A program made the position numbers and the translations under genes. Below are positions 8,035-15,836 of a stretch of DNA of 25,278 nt, piece after piece (position 1 is the stretch's first letter; every line of letters begins with the position of its first letter). The stretch is from JAUXFK01 sp034189035. GTDB taxonomy: Bacteria > Desulfobacterota > UBA8473. The stretch is taken from the NCBI GenBank assembly GCA_034189035.1, contig JAXHVA010000061.1, positions 1 to 25,278 of the forward strand, in the 5' to 3' direction. The notes under the pieces were generated by a model, which had not been told where the DNA came from, ran no database searches, and saw only the letters and a list, made by a program, of their open reading frames with translations.

Positions 8035-8116
8035 TTTCAATAGAATACTTTAGTATGTTTAATTAGGAATCAATCGACTGCTCTATTCATGCGAAACAAA
8101 ACAAGAAGGTATACTG

Positions 8117-8662
8117 ATGTTGGATGATAAAAAGGTTACTACACCTCTTACAGAAGAAGATGTTCAGGGGCTGAAGGCCGGAGATAATGTAATGATAAAC
8201 GGAGTGATATATACAGCCAGAGATACTGCACATAAACGTCTTGTCAACCTTATCGAGAATGGGGAGGAACTCCCCTTCGATATTAACGGACAAATCATTT
8301 ATTTTGTAGGCCCAACACCCCCAAAACCTGGTCAGATCATCGGTTCTGCCGGCCCTACCACCAGCCAGAGAATGGATGCATATTCGCCCTATTTAATAGC
8401 TAAGGGGTTGAAAGGGATGATTGGAAAAGGCCCCCGATCTAAGAAAGTGGCGGATGCAATGAAAAAATACAAATGTGTATATTTTGCTGAAACAGGTGGG
8501 GCAGGGGCACTAATAGCAAAGACAATCAAAAGCGCTGAAATAATCGCCTATAAATGTCTTGGTCCAGAGGCGATTCGTAAGTTAGTAGTGGAGGATTTCC
8601 CTGCAATCGTTGCTCAGGATATGTATGGGAATAACTTATATCGTATAATACCTGTCATATAA
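8117..8662 (+). CDS. Class I fumarate hydratase, beta subunit (C-terminal domain type)
   Basis: Second subunit of the Fe-S fumarase encoded upstream, providing part of the substrate site. At 181 residues it has the usual beta length. Family motifs are clear: PLTEEDVQGLKAGD near the N-terminus, the ARDTAHKRL loop (about residues 35-43), GPTPPKPGQIIGSAGPTTSQ with RMDAYSP, GMIGKG, and FAETGGAGAL. An AAGAAGG site precedes the ATG. The next gene begins 21 bp after its stop, so it heads the tightly packed part of the operon. As for the alpha subunit, tartrate dehydratase beta is the alternative. Confidence 0.93.
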   Translation: MLDDKKVTTPLTEEDVQGLKAGDNVMINGVIYTARDTAHKRLVNLIENGEELPFDINGQIIYFVGPTPPKPGQIIGSAGPTTSQRMDAYSPYLIAKGLKGMIGKGPRSKKVADAMKKYKCVYFAETGGAGALIAKTIKSAEIIAYKCLGPEAIRKLVVEDFPAIVAQDMYGNNLYRIIPVI

Positions 8663-8683
8663 ATATCTCAGGGGCTACTCAAA

Positions 8684-9664
8684 GTGTCAATAAACGATAA
8701 TAGTCGGTTCTTTAAGCATTTAGAAGATCTTACATTGAGTAGGAGGTCATTTATAAAAGGGATGAGTGCCCTTAGTGTTTGTGCATTCACCTGCTCTACG
8801 CTGGGGTGGAAAGACGCCTTTGCCGTACCCTTTTACAACCCTTCTTTATCTTTTAAGGATGGGCTAAACCTTCCTTTTGGTATCTCTTTAGACTCAAGAG
8901 GCAATATATATGTTTCAGATCCAGCCAATTACCAACTGCGTGTATTTGATAATGATGGTCTCTATAGATATTCTTTTGGGAAACCTGGGAAAGATGAGGG
9001 GAACTTTAATTATCCAAAGGGCATTGCTGTAAATAATAAAGACCATATTTTTGTTGTAGATTCAAACAACGGTAGGATCCAGATCTTTGATCATGAAGGT
9101 AGCTTTATTTATTCTTTTGGTAATATCGGTGCCGGTGCAGGATTCTTCTATACCCCCCAGGGTATTGCAATAGATCGGGAGGAAAAAATCTATGTTGCAG
9201 ATACGAGAAACCACAGGGTGCAGGTCTTTAAAGACAATATGCCTTGTATGGTAATAGGGAAGTTGGGGGATAAGGACGATGAGTTCAGATTACCTACAGA
9301 TATTGCAGTGAAACAGGACGGCACGATATTCGTTGCTGACAGTAAGCATAGCATGATAAAATCATTTGATAAAGAGGGTAAGCTTGTCGGAATATTCGGA
9401 CGTCAGGGAGGCAAAGAAGGAGAATTGAACATTCCTCAGGGAATTGTTTTAGATGAGAAAGAAGATCTGTACATCTCTGATACGGGGAATCACAGGATTC
9501 AGAAGTTTACATCAGATGGTGATTTCATATCGGTATACGGGAAAAAGGGAAAAGAACTCGGTGAGTTCAATCAACCTTCTAGTATCTGTATGGATGACAA
9601 GAATAGGCTCTATGTTGTTGATACCCTGAATAGACGTTTCCAGGTATTAGAAGTCGAAAGCTAA
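8684..9664 (+). CDS. Tat-exported NHL-repeat beta-propeller protein
   Basis: 326 residues starting at GTG, with AGGGGC upstream. The N-terminus has a twin-arginine signal SRRSFIKGMSALSV and a likely cleavage after AFA (DAFAVPF), so it should be periplasmic. Six NHL repeats follow, each with the pattern P-x-GI-x(3)-D-x(4)-YV-x-D-x(2)-N-x-R-x-Q-x-F, for example TPQGIAIDREEKIYVADTRN. Six repeats predict a six-bladed propeller, usually a protein-protein scaffold or ligand-binding platform. No enzyme active site is evident. Its place between fumarase and a transporter in the same operon suggests it assembles or senses something for this system, which is inference. Confidence 0.85.
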   Translation: MSINDNSRFFKHLEDLTLSRRSFIKGMSALSVCAFTCSTLGWKDAFAVPFYNPSLSFKDGLNLPFGISLDSRGNIYVSDPANYQLRVFDNDGLYRYSFGKPGKDEGNFNYPKGIAVNNKDHIFVVDSNNGRIQIFDHEGSFIYSFGNIGAGAGFFYTPQGIAIDREEKIYVADTRNHRVQVFKDNMPCMVIGKLGDKDDEFRLPTDIAVKQDGTIFVADSKHSMIKSFDKEGKLVGIFGRQGGKEGELNIPQGIVLDEKEDLYISDTGNHRIQKFTSDGDFISVYGKKGKELGEFNQPSSICMDDKNRLYVVDTLNRRFQVLEVES

Positions 9665-9679
9665 AAGGGTTGGATTAGG

Positions 9680-10057
9680 ATGTTGAGCGAAACTGCTGAG
9701 TGGTTGACCTTCATTTTTCTGATAGCATTTTTTCTGAGTGTAGAAATCTATCAGGTACTGAGAAGAAAAGAAGGAAGACTGCTCTCGATTTATGGTCCGG
9801 ATATTCCACTTGGTGATTTATTTGGGGCTAGGGCCAGGGTTCAAATGGCAAACGGGAAAATCATTGATGCTGAAATCCTCAGTTGCACTCTTTGTATGGG
9901 GAGATTTGAGGTTGGGGATACGCTTTATGTGTGTAAAGACAAAGACAGGTATGTGGTTACTCTCCCATTCTTTGTAAAGAAAAGAAATGCAAGGGGTTTT
10001 CTCTGTAATTCTACCTTCTGCCAGGAAGAAACAAGAAAACCCCTAATCGATTTGTAG
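9680..10057 (+). CDS. Small membrane-anchored Cys-containing protein, unknown function
   Basis: 125 residues, not recognised. One N-terminal membrane helix (about residues 8-27, LTFIFLIAFFLSVEIYQVL) is followed by a basic stretch and a soluble part that looks beta-rich. Cysteines at 69 and 72 (CTLC), 85, 109 and 114 could bind a metal or form disulfides. The segment ARVQMANGKIIDAEIL with the later VGDTLYV is loosely reminiscent of OB-fold NfeD-type domains, but I do not claim homology. It begins 15 bp after the NHL gene and ends 19 bp before the transporter, so the three are probably translated together. Confidence 0.75.
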   Translation: MLSETAEWLTFIFLIAFFLSVEIYQVLRRKEGRLLSIYGPDIPLGDLFGARARVQMANGKIIDAEILSCTLCMGRFEVGDTLYVCKDKDRYVVTLPFFVKKRNARGFLCNSTFCQEETRKPLIDL

Positions 10058-10076
10058 ACCGGCGAGGGATAGATAA

Positions 10077-11759
10077 GTGCAAATTCAAGGATATATCACA
10101 CTGGGCATTTTTCTTTTAGCAATGGTTATGATGCTCTTTAGAAAATTGAATTTTCCTGTGCAGACAGTACTCGTTGTGGTTTCGTTGGTCTGTATGCTTA
10201 TCGGTGCGATATTCAGAGTTTTTGACGATGGATGGGTTGGCGTTATACTTTTACCCAATGAGATGATAGGGGGCATCATACTCCATCCTATAACAGCCCT
10301 TTTAGCAGGTCTTTTCCTCTCAGGTGCATTGAAGGCATCTGGTGGATTCGAAACGTTGAAAGTGTTGATAAACAAACTTCAAAAAACACCGATCGGACTT
10401 GCTGGGACTCTCGTTATCCTTATACAGCTTCCGGTTATCGCCTCTTTGCCTTGTGGCAGAATTATAGGTGCAGCCCTTTTGCCCTTGCTCTTTGCATTCG
10501 GATTTGAAGGCGGAATGGGATTATTGACGAGGTCTCAGTTGATTGTCCTAATCGGTTCATTTGCAAGGAATGCCTTTGGCTCTTGTGGGCCGTCTCCGAT
10601 AGGAGGTGTTGGGCAGATAGGGGAAGGATTTTTGGGGGCGTTTTTCCCGACAGCATCCGAAGGAATACTGAGGGCACCACAGGCCTTTTCGCTTATGCTG
10701 GGCACTGCGTTAACCGCCCTATTTCTTAAGTTGATTACCATGAAACTATACCCAGAAAACGTTTCTTTAAAAGATCTTCCTGAAGGAGAAAGAACTGAAA
10801 AGAAAGAAGCAAAGGCCGAGGGGTCTTTTCGTGGATATCTTTCCTTGGTGATCTTTGTCGCTGCATTACTGATCAGTATATTTCAACCGTTTGGAAGAAT
10901 GCCTGTTCAGACCGTACTGGTCGCCGGTGGAATATTGATGATATTTTTTTGCAGGATTACAGTACAGGATCTTATGAGTGGAATTATACTCCTTCCTGTT
11001 ACAGCTATGGCATCTGGTTTCATGGCAGCGGGAGCCCTAGCAGCTACAGGAGGGTTTGAGGCATTAGGGACTATCTTAAAAGGCCTTTCATCCTTTCATT
11101 TCCTCGGTGTTGCCGGAATGCTGGCTATATTTGTTCAGATTCAGACCATTTTACCATTGGCCTGTAGCCGAATTCTGACAGCAGCACTGGTCCCTGTTCT
11201 CTATTTCTTTGGCCCGGCGAAGTTCGACCTTATTACTTGGCCGCAGTTGGCCATTGTAATGGCTGCATATATGATTAATGCAACCACATCGTGTGGTCCT
11301 TCTCCACTGGGCGGAGCAGGGATGATGGCCGAAGGAACCATGCGGGCTGATACAGGCTATATAAAAGGGGCATACACCTTCTCCTCTATGGCGATTATGG
11401 CGCCTCTTGCAGCGATCTATATGAAGTTTTTAACCCTCTCATCTTTTTCAGTTTCCGGTATGCAATTGGAGAGGGATATATGGTTAATCATTCAGTTTAC
11501 ACTGGTGATCTTTATTGCCAATGCCATTATTATTAAACTTACGAGTATCGTCATTTCAGGAGATGTCGATAAGGACTGGCGGTTCCAGTTGATGACCTTT
11601 GTAATCCCCGGAGCTTTGGGAGGGGCAATCCTTGCATTTAGTCTATATGAAAGAGACGTGCAATGCATTATTCAAGGAGCGATCGGAGGTATAATCGCAT
11701 CTCTGTTGATTGCTCTGATGGTCCCAAAACGTCTCACTCCAGCAGAGACAATAGAATAG
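10077..11759 (+). CDS. Polytopic membrane transporter with tandem internal repeat, probable anion/dicarboxylate carrier
   Basis: 560 residues starting at GTG, with GAGGGAT upstream. The protein is a clear internal duplication offset by about 236 residues: FPVQTVLV (26-33) recurs as MPVQTVLV (275-282); ALLAGLFLSGALKASGGFE recurs as AMASGFMAAGALAATGGFE; LPCGRIIGAALLP recurs as LACSRILTAALVP; and SCGPSPIGG recurs as SCGPSPLGG (169 and 405). This two-repeat build with a conserved polar G/S/P signature resembles ion-transporter (IT) superfamily carriers, but I cannot name a family. A charged cytoplasmic linker (about 230-252) joins the halves and a C-terminal helical hairpin (504-552) follows. Given fumarase, the flavoprotein and sucCD nearby, a C4-dicarboxylate is a reasonable substrate guess. 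Confidence 0.7.
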   Translation: MQIQGYITLGIFLLAMVMMLFRKLNFPVQTVLVVVSLVCMLIGAIFRVFDDGWVGVILLPNEMIGGIILHPITALLAGLFLSGALKASGGFETLKVLINKLQKTPIGLAGTLVILIQLPVIASLPCGRIIGAALLPLLFAFGFEGGMGLLTRSQLIVLIGSFARNAFGSCGPSPIGGVGQIGEGFLGAFFPTASEGILRAPQAFSLMLGTALTALFLKLITMKLYPENVSLKDLPEGERTEKKEAKAEGSFRGYLSLVIFVAALLISIFQPFGRMPVQTVLVAGGILMIFFCRITVQDLMSGIILLPVTAMASGFMAAGALAATGGFEALGTILKGLSSFHFLGVAGMLAIFVQIQTILPLACSRILTAALVPVLYFFGPAKFDLITWPQLAIVMAAYMINATTSCGPSPLGGAGMMAEGTMRADTGYIKGAYTFSSMAIMAPLAAIYMKFLTLSSFSVSGMQLERDIWLIIQFTLVIFIANAIIIKLTSIVISGDVDKDWRFQLMTFVIPGALGGAILAFSLYERDVQCIIQGAIGGIIASLLIALMVPKRLTPAETIE

Positions 11760-11795
11760 GACGAGAATAATTCAAAGAAAGGTGCTTTATAAAAG

Positions 11796-11948
11796 GTGCT
11801 TACGTATATAACATTTACATTTGTAGGGGCTTTGTCCGGAGCGATCATTGCATTCTCTCTTGATATGAAGACTCCCAAAGAGATGATTCAAGGGGCAATC
11901 GGTGGAACAATCGCAGGTTTTTTAATGTCTTTGATGTTGCCGAATTAG
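11796..11948 (+). CDS. 50-residue membrane protein duplicating the transporter C-terminal hairpin
   Basis: A short frame from GTG at 11796 to TAG at 11948; an in-frame stop at 11790-11792 fixes the start. Its product aligns without gaps to residues 506-552 of the preceding transporter, about 25 of 47 positions identical by eye, including TF, GAL, AFSL and IQGAIGG. It therefore encodes one helical hairpin, a free-standing copy of that module. AAGAAAGG at 11775-11782 is a possible ribosome site, 13 bases from the GTG. Homology and conserved reading frame argue that it is or was a real gene. It may be an accessory subunit packing against the carrier, or a decaying tandem duplication. Confidence 0.65.
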   Translation: MLTYITFTFVGALSGAIIAFSLDMKTPKEMIQGAIGGTIAGFLMSLMLPN

Positions 11949-11999
11949 TGAGTTCAAAAACAACTAGTTAATGACTTCAAACTTTTATTAAAAGAAGAG

Positions 12000-12560
12000 A
12001 TGGAAAAACAGGAAAAAGATAGAAAGAAGCAATCGGAAAAGCATCAAAGGGAAGATCTGGATCAACCGATCGTCCTGCCGGGCATTCACAGATACCAGTT
12101 CTTTACAAATTTAAAAGACAGGGCACTCACCAAAAACCTCAACCGTGTCACTATGCTGGGGATTGCTGTAACTCTGGGAGTAGATATAATTAAACCTCTA
12201 TTTAAAGGTTTGCCTCAGACCATATACTGTTATGAATGCAGGGCATGTTATGCAACTCAGGATAACTGCCCGGTAGGTATTTCCGTACAGGCCGAACTGG
12301 TTGTTGCTTCAAGGGTAACCGATTATAGGCGTTTCATAAAGAATGGCGGACTGAAGTGTGTCCGGTGCGGTAACTGCACAAGCTTTTGTGTACAGAATAT
12401 TCAACTGCAAAAGGTTTTTGGTACCATGCAGTTGATTACCATAGATGCAATAAAAAAAGGGAAAATCCCAAGGTCTGACCTTGTAAACGCCATGGATGAG
12501 GGGCTTATAGGCAGAGACTTCATCGATGATATAGCAAGGCTTGTTATAAAGAGGGTGTAA
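12000..12560 (+). CDS. 4Fe-4S dicluster protein (HdrC/GlpC-like)
   Basis: 186-residue electron carrier with two [4Fe-4S] motifs: CYECRACYATQDNCP (C77, C80, C83, C90) and CVRCGNCTSFC (C120, C123, C126, C130). The N-terminal 45 residues are highly charged. A weakly hydrophobic segment at about 50-65 (TMLGIAVTLGVDII) may touch the membrane but is poor as a transmembrane helix. It overlaps nothing but ends only 8 bp before the FMN-binding protein gene, whose C-terminal domain has the same dicluster layout; the two probably act together. The role, electron transfer between cytoplasmic donors and the membrane partner, is inferred. Confidence 0.85.
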   Translation: MEKQEKDRKKQSEKHQREDLDQPIVLPGIHRYQFFTNLKDRALTKNLNRVTMLGIAVTLGVDIIKPLFKGLPQTIYCYECRACYATQDNCPVGISVQAELVVASRVTDYRRFIKNGGLKCVRCGNCTSFCVQNIQLQKVFGTMQLITIDAIKKGKIPRSDLVNAMDEGLIGRDFIDDIARLVIKRV

Positions 12561-12568
12561 ATCGACGT

Positions 12569-13546
12569 ATGTTTTTATCAAGGGGATTCAGGTTAGCTTT
12601 ATTGACGATTTTGGCAGCGGTGATCTTTCCCGGTGCCAGGTTTATACTCTTGTTTGTTCTGTTTTTAACTCTTCTTACAAAGTCGTATCTCTCCTGGCGA
12701 AAAGAGAAGCGGCCATACTTCTTTTATCTGGTTTTCTTACTCATCTGCATTTTTATGGGATATTTTTATTCAGCAAATGATATTAAGAAGGCAAATGAGT
12801 ATCGCCTTACCCATAAACCTATAGGAGAGATCATGGAAGAAGTGGCTGATGGGAGGTACGAAGGTAAGGGAGAGGGATACAGAGGGCCTATACAAGTATC
12901 GGTCTGGGTACAGGATCATAGGATAAAGGATATTGAGCTATTGTATTATAGAGACCTTGCAGCAGTAAAAGCAACAACAATAGCAAGACTTCAGCAAGAG
13001 ATCCTTTCAGATGGAGTATTGGACAATATCACAATAGAGCCTGATCTGTTAAGGGGGGCTGTTTATACCTCAAATGGTTTTATCTCAGCGATACAGGATG
13101 CACTGATAAAAGGTATTAAGGACTATCCAAAAGCGACTCTGTTTAGCAGAGCTTTTGTCAATATAATAATAGGAGCTCCTCCGGACAGGTTTGCAATCAA
13201 TGCGATTGCAATTATATTTGCTGTCTTTTTAGTTTTAGATTATACGGTTCAGTCGGTTCTTGTTAGAGATACCGGTCAAACTCTTACCTGTTATAACTGT
13301 GCAACCTGTGTAGGCGTCTGTCCAATAAAGGAAGCAGAAGGTTTTCAGATCCCTATGGATCTAGTCCTTGCAGCAAGACTAGGGGATTATGATACAGTGG
13401 AACGGTTATCTAAATACTGTGTTGGATGTGGCAGATGTGCTGCGAAATGCCCTGCTGGGAACTCAGGACCTGGAATTATATCTGCAGCATTCAGGGCAAA
13501 AAAGAGATTAAAGGAATCATTGCAAAAGGCAGGCAAGGCCGCATAA
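12569..13546 (+). CDS. Membrane FMN-binding domain / 4Fe-4S dicluster fusion protein
   Basis: 325 residues. Hydrophobic segments at about 7-37 (possibly a hairpin) and 49-67 precede an FMN-binding domain (about 90-182) like those of RnfG, NqrC and NosR. A helix at 208-231 returns the chain, and a cytoplasmic dicluster domain follows with CYNCATCVGVCP (241-251) and CVGCGRCAAKCP (284-295). Basic RKEKRP lies between the first segments, consistent with the FMN domain outside and the clusters inside. The FMN motif reads RGAVYTSNGF, where covalently flavinylated homologues have SGATxTS; the acceptor Thr is Val165. FMN may thus be non-covalent or absent. The build suggests transmembrane electron passage between the dicluster proteins and periplasmic carriers. 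Confidence 0.85.
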   Translation: MFLSRGFRLALLTILAAVIFPGARFILLFVLFLTLLTKSYLSWRKEKRPYFFYLVFLLICIFMGYFYSANDIKKANEYRLTHKPIGEIMEEVADGRYEGKGEGYRGPIQVSVWVQDHRIKDIELLYYRDLAAVKATTIARLQQEILSDGVLDNITIEPDLLRGAVYTSNGFISAIQDALIKGIKDYPKATLFSRAFVNIIIGAPPDRFAINAIAIIFAVFLVLDYTVQSVLVRDTGQTLTCYNCATCVGVCPIKEAEGFQIPMDLVLAARLGDYDTVERLSKYCVGCGRCAAKCPAGNSGPGIISAAFRAKKRLKESLQKAGKAA

Positions 13547-13611
13547 GAGACTGATACAAACTTGTAACTTTTTTTATAGGGTAATAAGATAAACAGACGG
13601 ATATAAGGTTT

Positions 13612-14466
13612 ATGGTATTTCGTTTTCTCATACCTATAACAGGGATAATGATATTGTTTCTCACAGTATTACTAGGAACAAACTATAGTATTCGTTCCCC
13701 ATCATGTGAATTCTGCCATACTAGAGAAGCAAAATTTGCAAATTGGATGATGGATGAAAAGGCCAAAGAGGGATTTTCGCATGATCAGATTGCATGCGCA
13801 GACTGCCATTTTGAAGGATCGTCACAGGGGCATTTATCCGCTCAAATTCAGGGAGCAAAACACGCTTTGATCAATATTGTTAACTTCATTGATCCGAGGC
13901 AAAGTAGTAAACTGAATCCAGTAGTTGAGAACATACCCAGTAAAAACTGTATATACTGCCATCTTTCTTTTGATAAGATCGATGAGATGAATAAAGAAGA
14001 CCTCCCTGAGAGTCTAAAGAAAATAGGACTGGCTATGGGACATAAGAAGCACTATGAGATAGCTTTAAAGGAATGTGCAATATGCCATGAGAGATTCAAG
14101 TCGGAAGACGGGGAGATACGTGAGGACAAGAGTGTCAATTATCGAGAGTACAGTCATATGAGTTGTGATAGCTGTCATAAATATATTGCGCATGCGTACA
14201 AGAAATATGAAGGGGTATCATCCAACACTCCGTATAACGAGGCGATTGAGAATGCGTGGATGGATTTAAATAAGAACAGAAGATGGAATGTAGACATTCC
14301 GTCTGAACAGAGTTGCAGGCGTTGTCATAAAGGGAAGCTCCACTATAAAAGCAATATTTTTCTGGCAGATAAAGATAAGGACAATAATTATAAAAATTGT
14401 TTGAAATGCCATCCATCGATGACCGAGGGATTCTTCAACAATTATAAACCGAATACTGGAAGCTAA
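13612..14466 (+). CDS. Heptahaem cytochrome c, membrane-anchored
   Basis: 284 residues with one N-terminal helix (about 4-24) serving as uncleaved anchor or signal. Seven CxxCH haem sites are present: CEFCH, CADCH, CIYCH, CAICH, CDSCH, CRRCH and CLKCH. The N-terminal part (helix, CEFCH, FANWMMD, CADCH) recalls NapC/NirT-type quinol-oxidising cytochromes, which normally carry four haems. The extra haems suggest fusion with, or divergence from, a multihaem periplasmic carrier. It follows the FMN/FeS membrane protein and is the likely periplasmic electron acceptor or donor for it, and possibly a quinol dehydrogenase. Haem number is read directly; partners are inferred from context. Confidence 0.88.
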   Translation: MVFRFLIPITGIMILFLTVLLGTNYSIRSPSCEFCHTREAKFANWMMDEKAKEGFSHDQIACADCHFEGSSQGHLSAQIQGAKHALINIVNFIDPRQSSKLNPVVENIPSKNCIYCHLSFDKIDEMNKEDLPESLKKIGLAMGHKKHYEIALKECAICHERFKSEDGEIREDKSVNYREYSHMSCDSCHKYIAHAYKKYEGVSSNTPYNEAIENAWMDLNKNRRWNVDIPSEQSCRRCHKGKLHYKSNIFLADKDKDNNYKNCLKCHPSMTEGFFNNYKPNTGS

Positions 14467-14511
14467 AAGAATAAGAGATTTACCCTTAATTAATAATAGG
14501 GGGGTGAGTGA

Positions 14512-14982
14512 ATGCCAACAGTCTTGGAAAGAGAAGAGCTGAAAACAAAGAAGGTACTCAATGTTATACTCGACACAAAAGAGCCTCCGGTTGCACGTTG
14601 TAGGTTGCTTTCGAAAGGAGTTGAACCATACCATCGGTTGTATCTTGAAACTGACAATATCGTAGGGGATAAAGCGTGTCTGGCTTGTGGGAATTGTGTG
14701 GATTCATGTCCAATCTTAAGGAAGGATCCCGAGAGACTTCAAAAGACCGGGCAGAGGACTTCTTTTGCATTAGAATCAATAGTGGGGGAGGACTGTGAAC
14801 AGTGTTACTCCTGTGTGTTAGCCTGTCCTCAAGTGGATACGAATATAAAGGACTACATCGTAGACGAGAAGGTAATCGATGTGATACCTCCTTCAAAGAA
14901 GGTTACTGCCCTAGATAATTATTTCATGGTAATTGCTGCACTTGTATTTGGTATTGTTATTGGAGCATTTCTGGCCTGGTAA
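14512..14982 (+). CDS. Tail-anchored 4Fe-4S dicluster protein
   Basis: 156 residues. Two cluster motifs, CLACGNCVDSCP (C56, C59, C62, C66) and CEQCYSCVLACP (C95, C98, C101, C105), are followed by a single C-terminal helix (about 137-156, YFMVIAALVFGIVIGAFLAW). The clusters should face the cytoplasm with the tail in the membrane. GGGGGG-type sequence (AATAGGGGGGTGAGTG) before the ATG provides a ribosome site. It sits 22 bp before the 2Fe-2S/4Fe-4S subunit, suggesting it docks that subunit and the flavoprotein to the membrane in place of an SdhC/D anchor. That role is inference. Confidence 0.82.
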   Translation: MPTVLEREELKTKKVLNVILDTKEPPVARCRLLSKGVEPYHRLYLETDNIVGDKACLACGNCVDSCPILRKDPERLQKTGQRTSFALESIVGEDCEQCYSCVLACPQVDTNIKDYIVDEKVIDVIPPSKKVTALDNYFMVIAALVFGIVIGAFLAW

Positions 14983-15004
14983 GGCCAAATCAAGGGGGAA
15001 GAAT

Positions 15005-15787
15005 ATGGAATCCAAAGATAATAACAAAGATCATACTGAGAATACACCAAGAGAACAAGACATAGAGGATGTTCCTAAGGTTCCTATCTTCATAATGGGG
15101 AAAAGGTACGATGTGCCTGAAAGTCTGACCATCCAGAAGGCAATGGAATACGCCGGCTATCAACTTATCAGGGGATGCGGTTGCAGAGGAGGAATCTGCG
15201 GGGCATGTGGAACGGTCTATAGGTTCCCAGACAGTCCAAAGATCGAGGTCGGTCTTGCTTGTCAAACCCTGGTACAACCAAACATGTATCTCACCCAGAT
15301 TCCATTCTTTCCTGCAAATCGCTCGGTCTATAAATTAGATGAGCTCCAACCCACTCCGGACGAGATTATAAGACTCTATCCTGAGATATTGAAATGTATG
15401 GGGTGTAATACGTGTACACGGTCCTGTACTATGGAGATTGAGGTCATGGAGTATATATCCGCAGCATTAAGGGGAGACATTGAACGAGCAGCAAGACTCT
15501 CATTTGACTGTGTTATGTGTGGGTTGTGTACTGCAAGGTGCCCTGGTGAACTTGCTCAGTACAACATCGGTATCCTCTGTCGAAGATTATTTGCCAAGCA
15601 TATGGTACCAAAAGCGGAGCATCTGGCAAAAAGGGTTGAAGAGATCAAGGTAGGTAAGTATAAGCAGATGCTCAATGAACTTACTGAGCTGGATAGAGAG
15701 GCCCTGATGAAGGTATATTCAGAACGAGAGATAGAACCCGATTTATCAGAGGAATATTGGGAACCTTCGGATAAGAGTAAATTATGA
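15005..15787 (+). CDS. Succinate dehydrogenase/fumarate reductase-type iron-sulfur subunit (2Fe-2S plus two 4Fe-4S)
   Basis: Start chosen at ATG 15005 (MESKDNNKDH) because AAGGGGGAAG lies directly upstream; the frame is open further up, inside the previous gene. The 260-residue product has a plant-type [2Fe-2S] motif GCGCRGGICGACG with a distal LACQT (C60, C65, C68, C86), then CMGCNTCTRSC (C131-C141) and CVMCGLCTARCP (C169-C179). SdhB/FrdB carry 2Fe-2S, 4Fe-4S and 3Fe-4S; here both C-terminal sites have four Cys, more like thiol:fumarate reductase TfrB or HdrC. It would pass electrons between the flavoprotein encoded 49 bp downstream and the tail-anchored dicluster protein upstream. Confidence 0.88.
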   Translation: MESKDNNKDHTENTPREQDIEDVPKVPIFIMGKRYDVPESLTIQKAMEYAGYQLIRGCGCRGGICGACGTVYRFPDSPKIEVGLACQTLVQPNMYLTQIPFFPANRSVYKLDELQPTPDEIIRLYPEILKCMGCNTCTRSCTMEIEVMEYISAALRGDIERAARLSFDCVMCGLCTARCPGELAQYNIGILCRRLFAKHMVPKAEHLAKRVEEIKVGKYKQMLNELTELDREALMKVYSEREIEPDLSEEYWEPSDKSKL

Positions 15788-15836
15788 TGATATTCGGTTG
15801 TAACTTTAATATTTTAATTGACTAGGGAGTGTCATT

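Larger units (their letters stand above)
7797..8116. other. 320-bp gap between fumarase alpha and beta genes
   Basis: No gene is seen. It contains TTGACC at 7900 without a good -10, a perfect palindrome TGAATAA-AA-TTATTCA at 7907-7922, a candidate promoter TTGCCA-17 bp-TACATT (8006-8034), and an orphan ribosome-site-like AAAAGGAGG at 8015-8023 with no start codon at usable distance. Confidence 0.5.

Noticed and set aside
9000..9640. Repetitive sequence in the NHL gene, considered as a DNA repeat array
   Set aside because: The periodicity is explained by six NHL protein repeats; no CRISPR-like or tandem DNA repeat is present.
14933..15004. N-terminal extension of the 2Fe-2S/4Fe-4S subunit back to ATG 14933
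   Set aside because: It lies inside the preceding gene; the ATG at 15005 has a strong ribosome site and gives a normal N-terminus.
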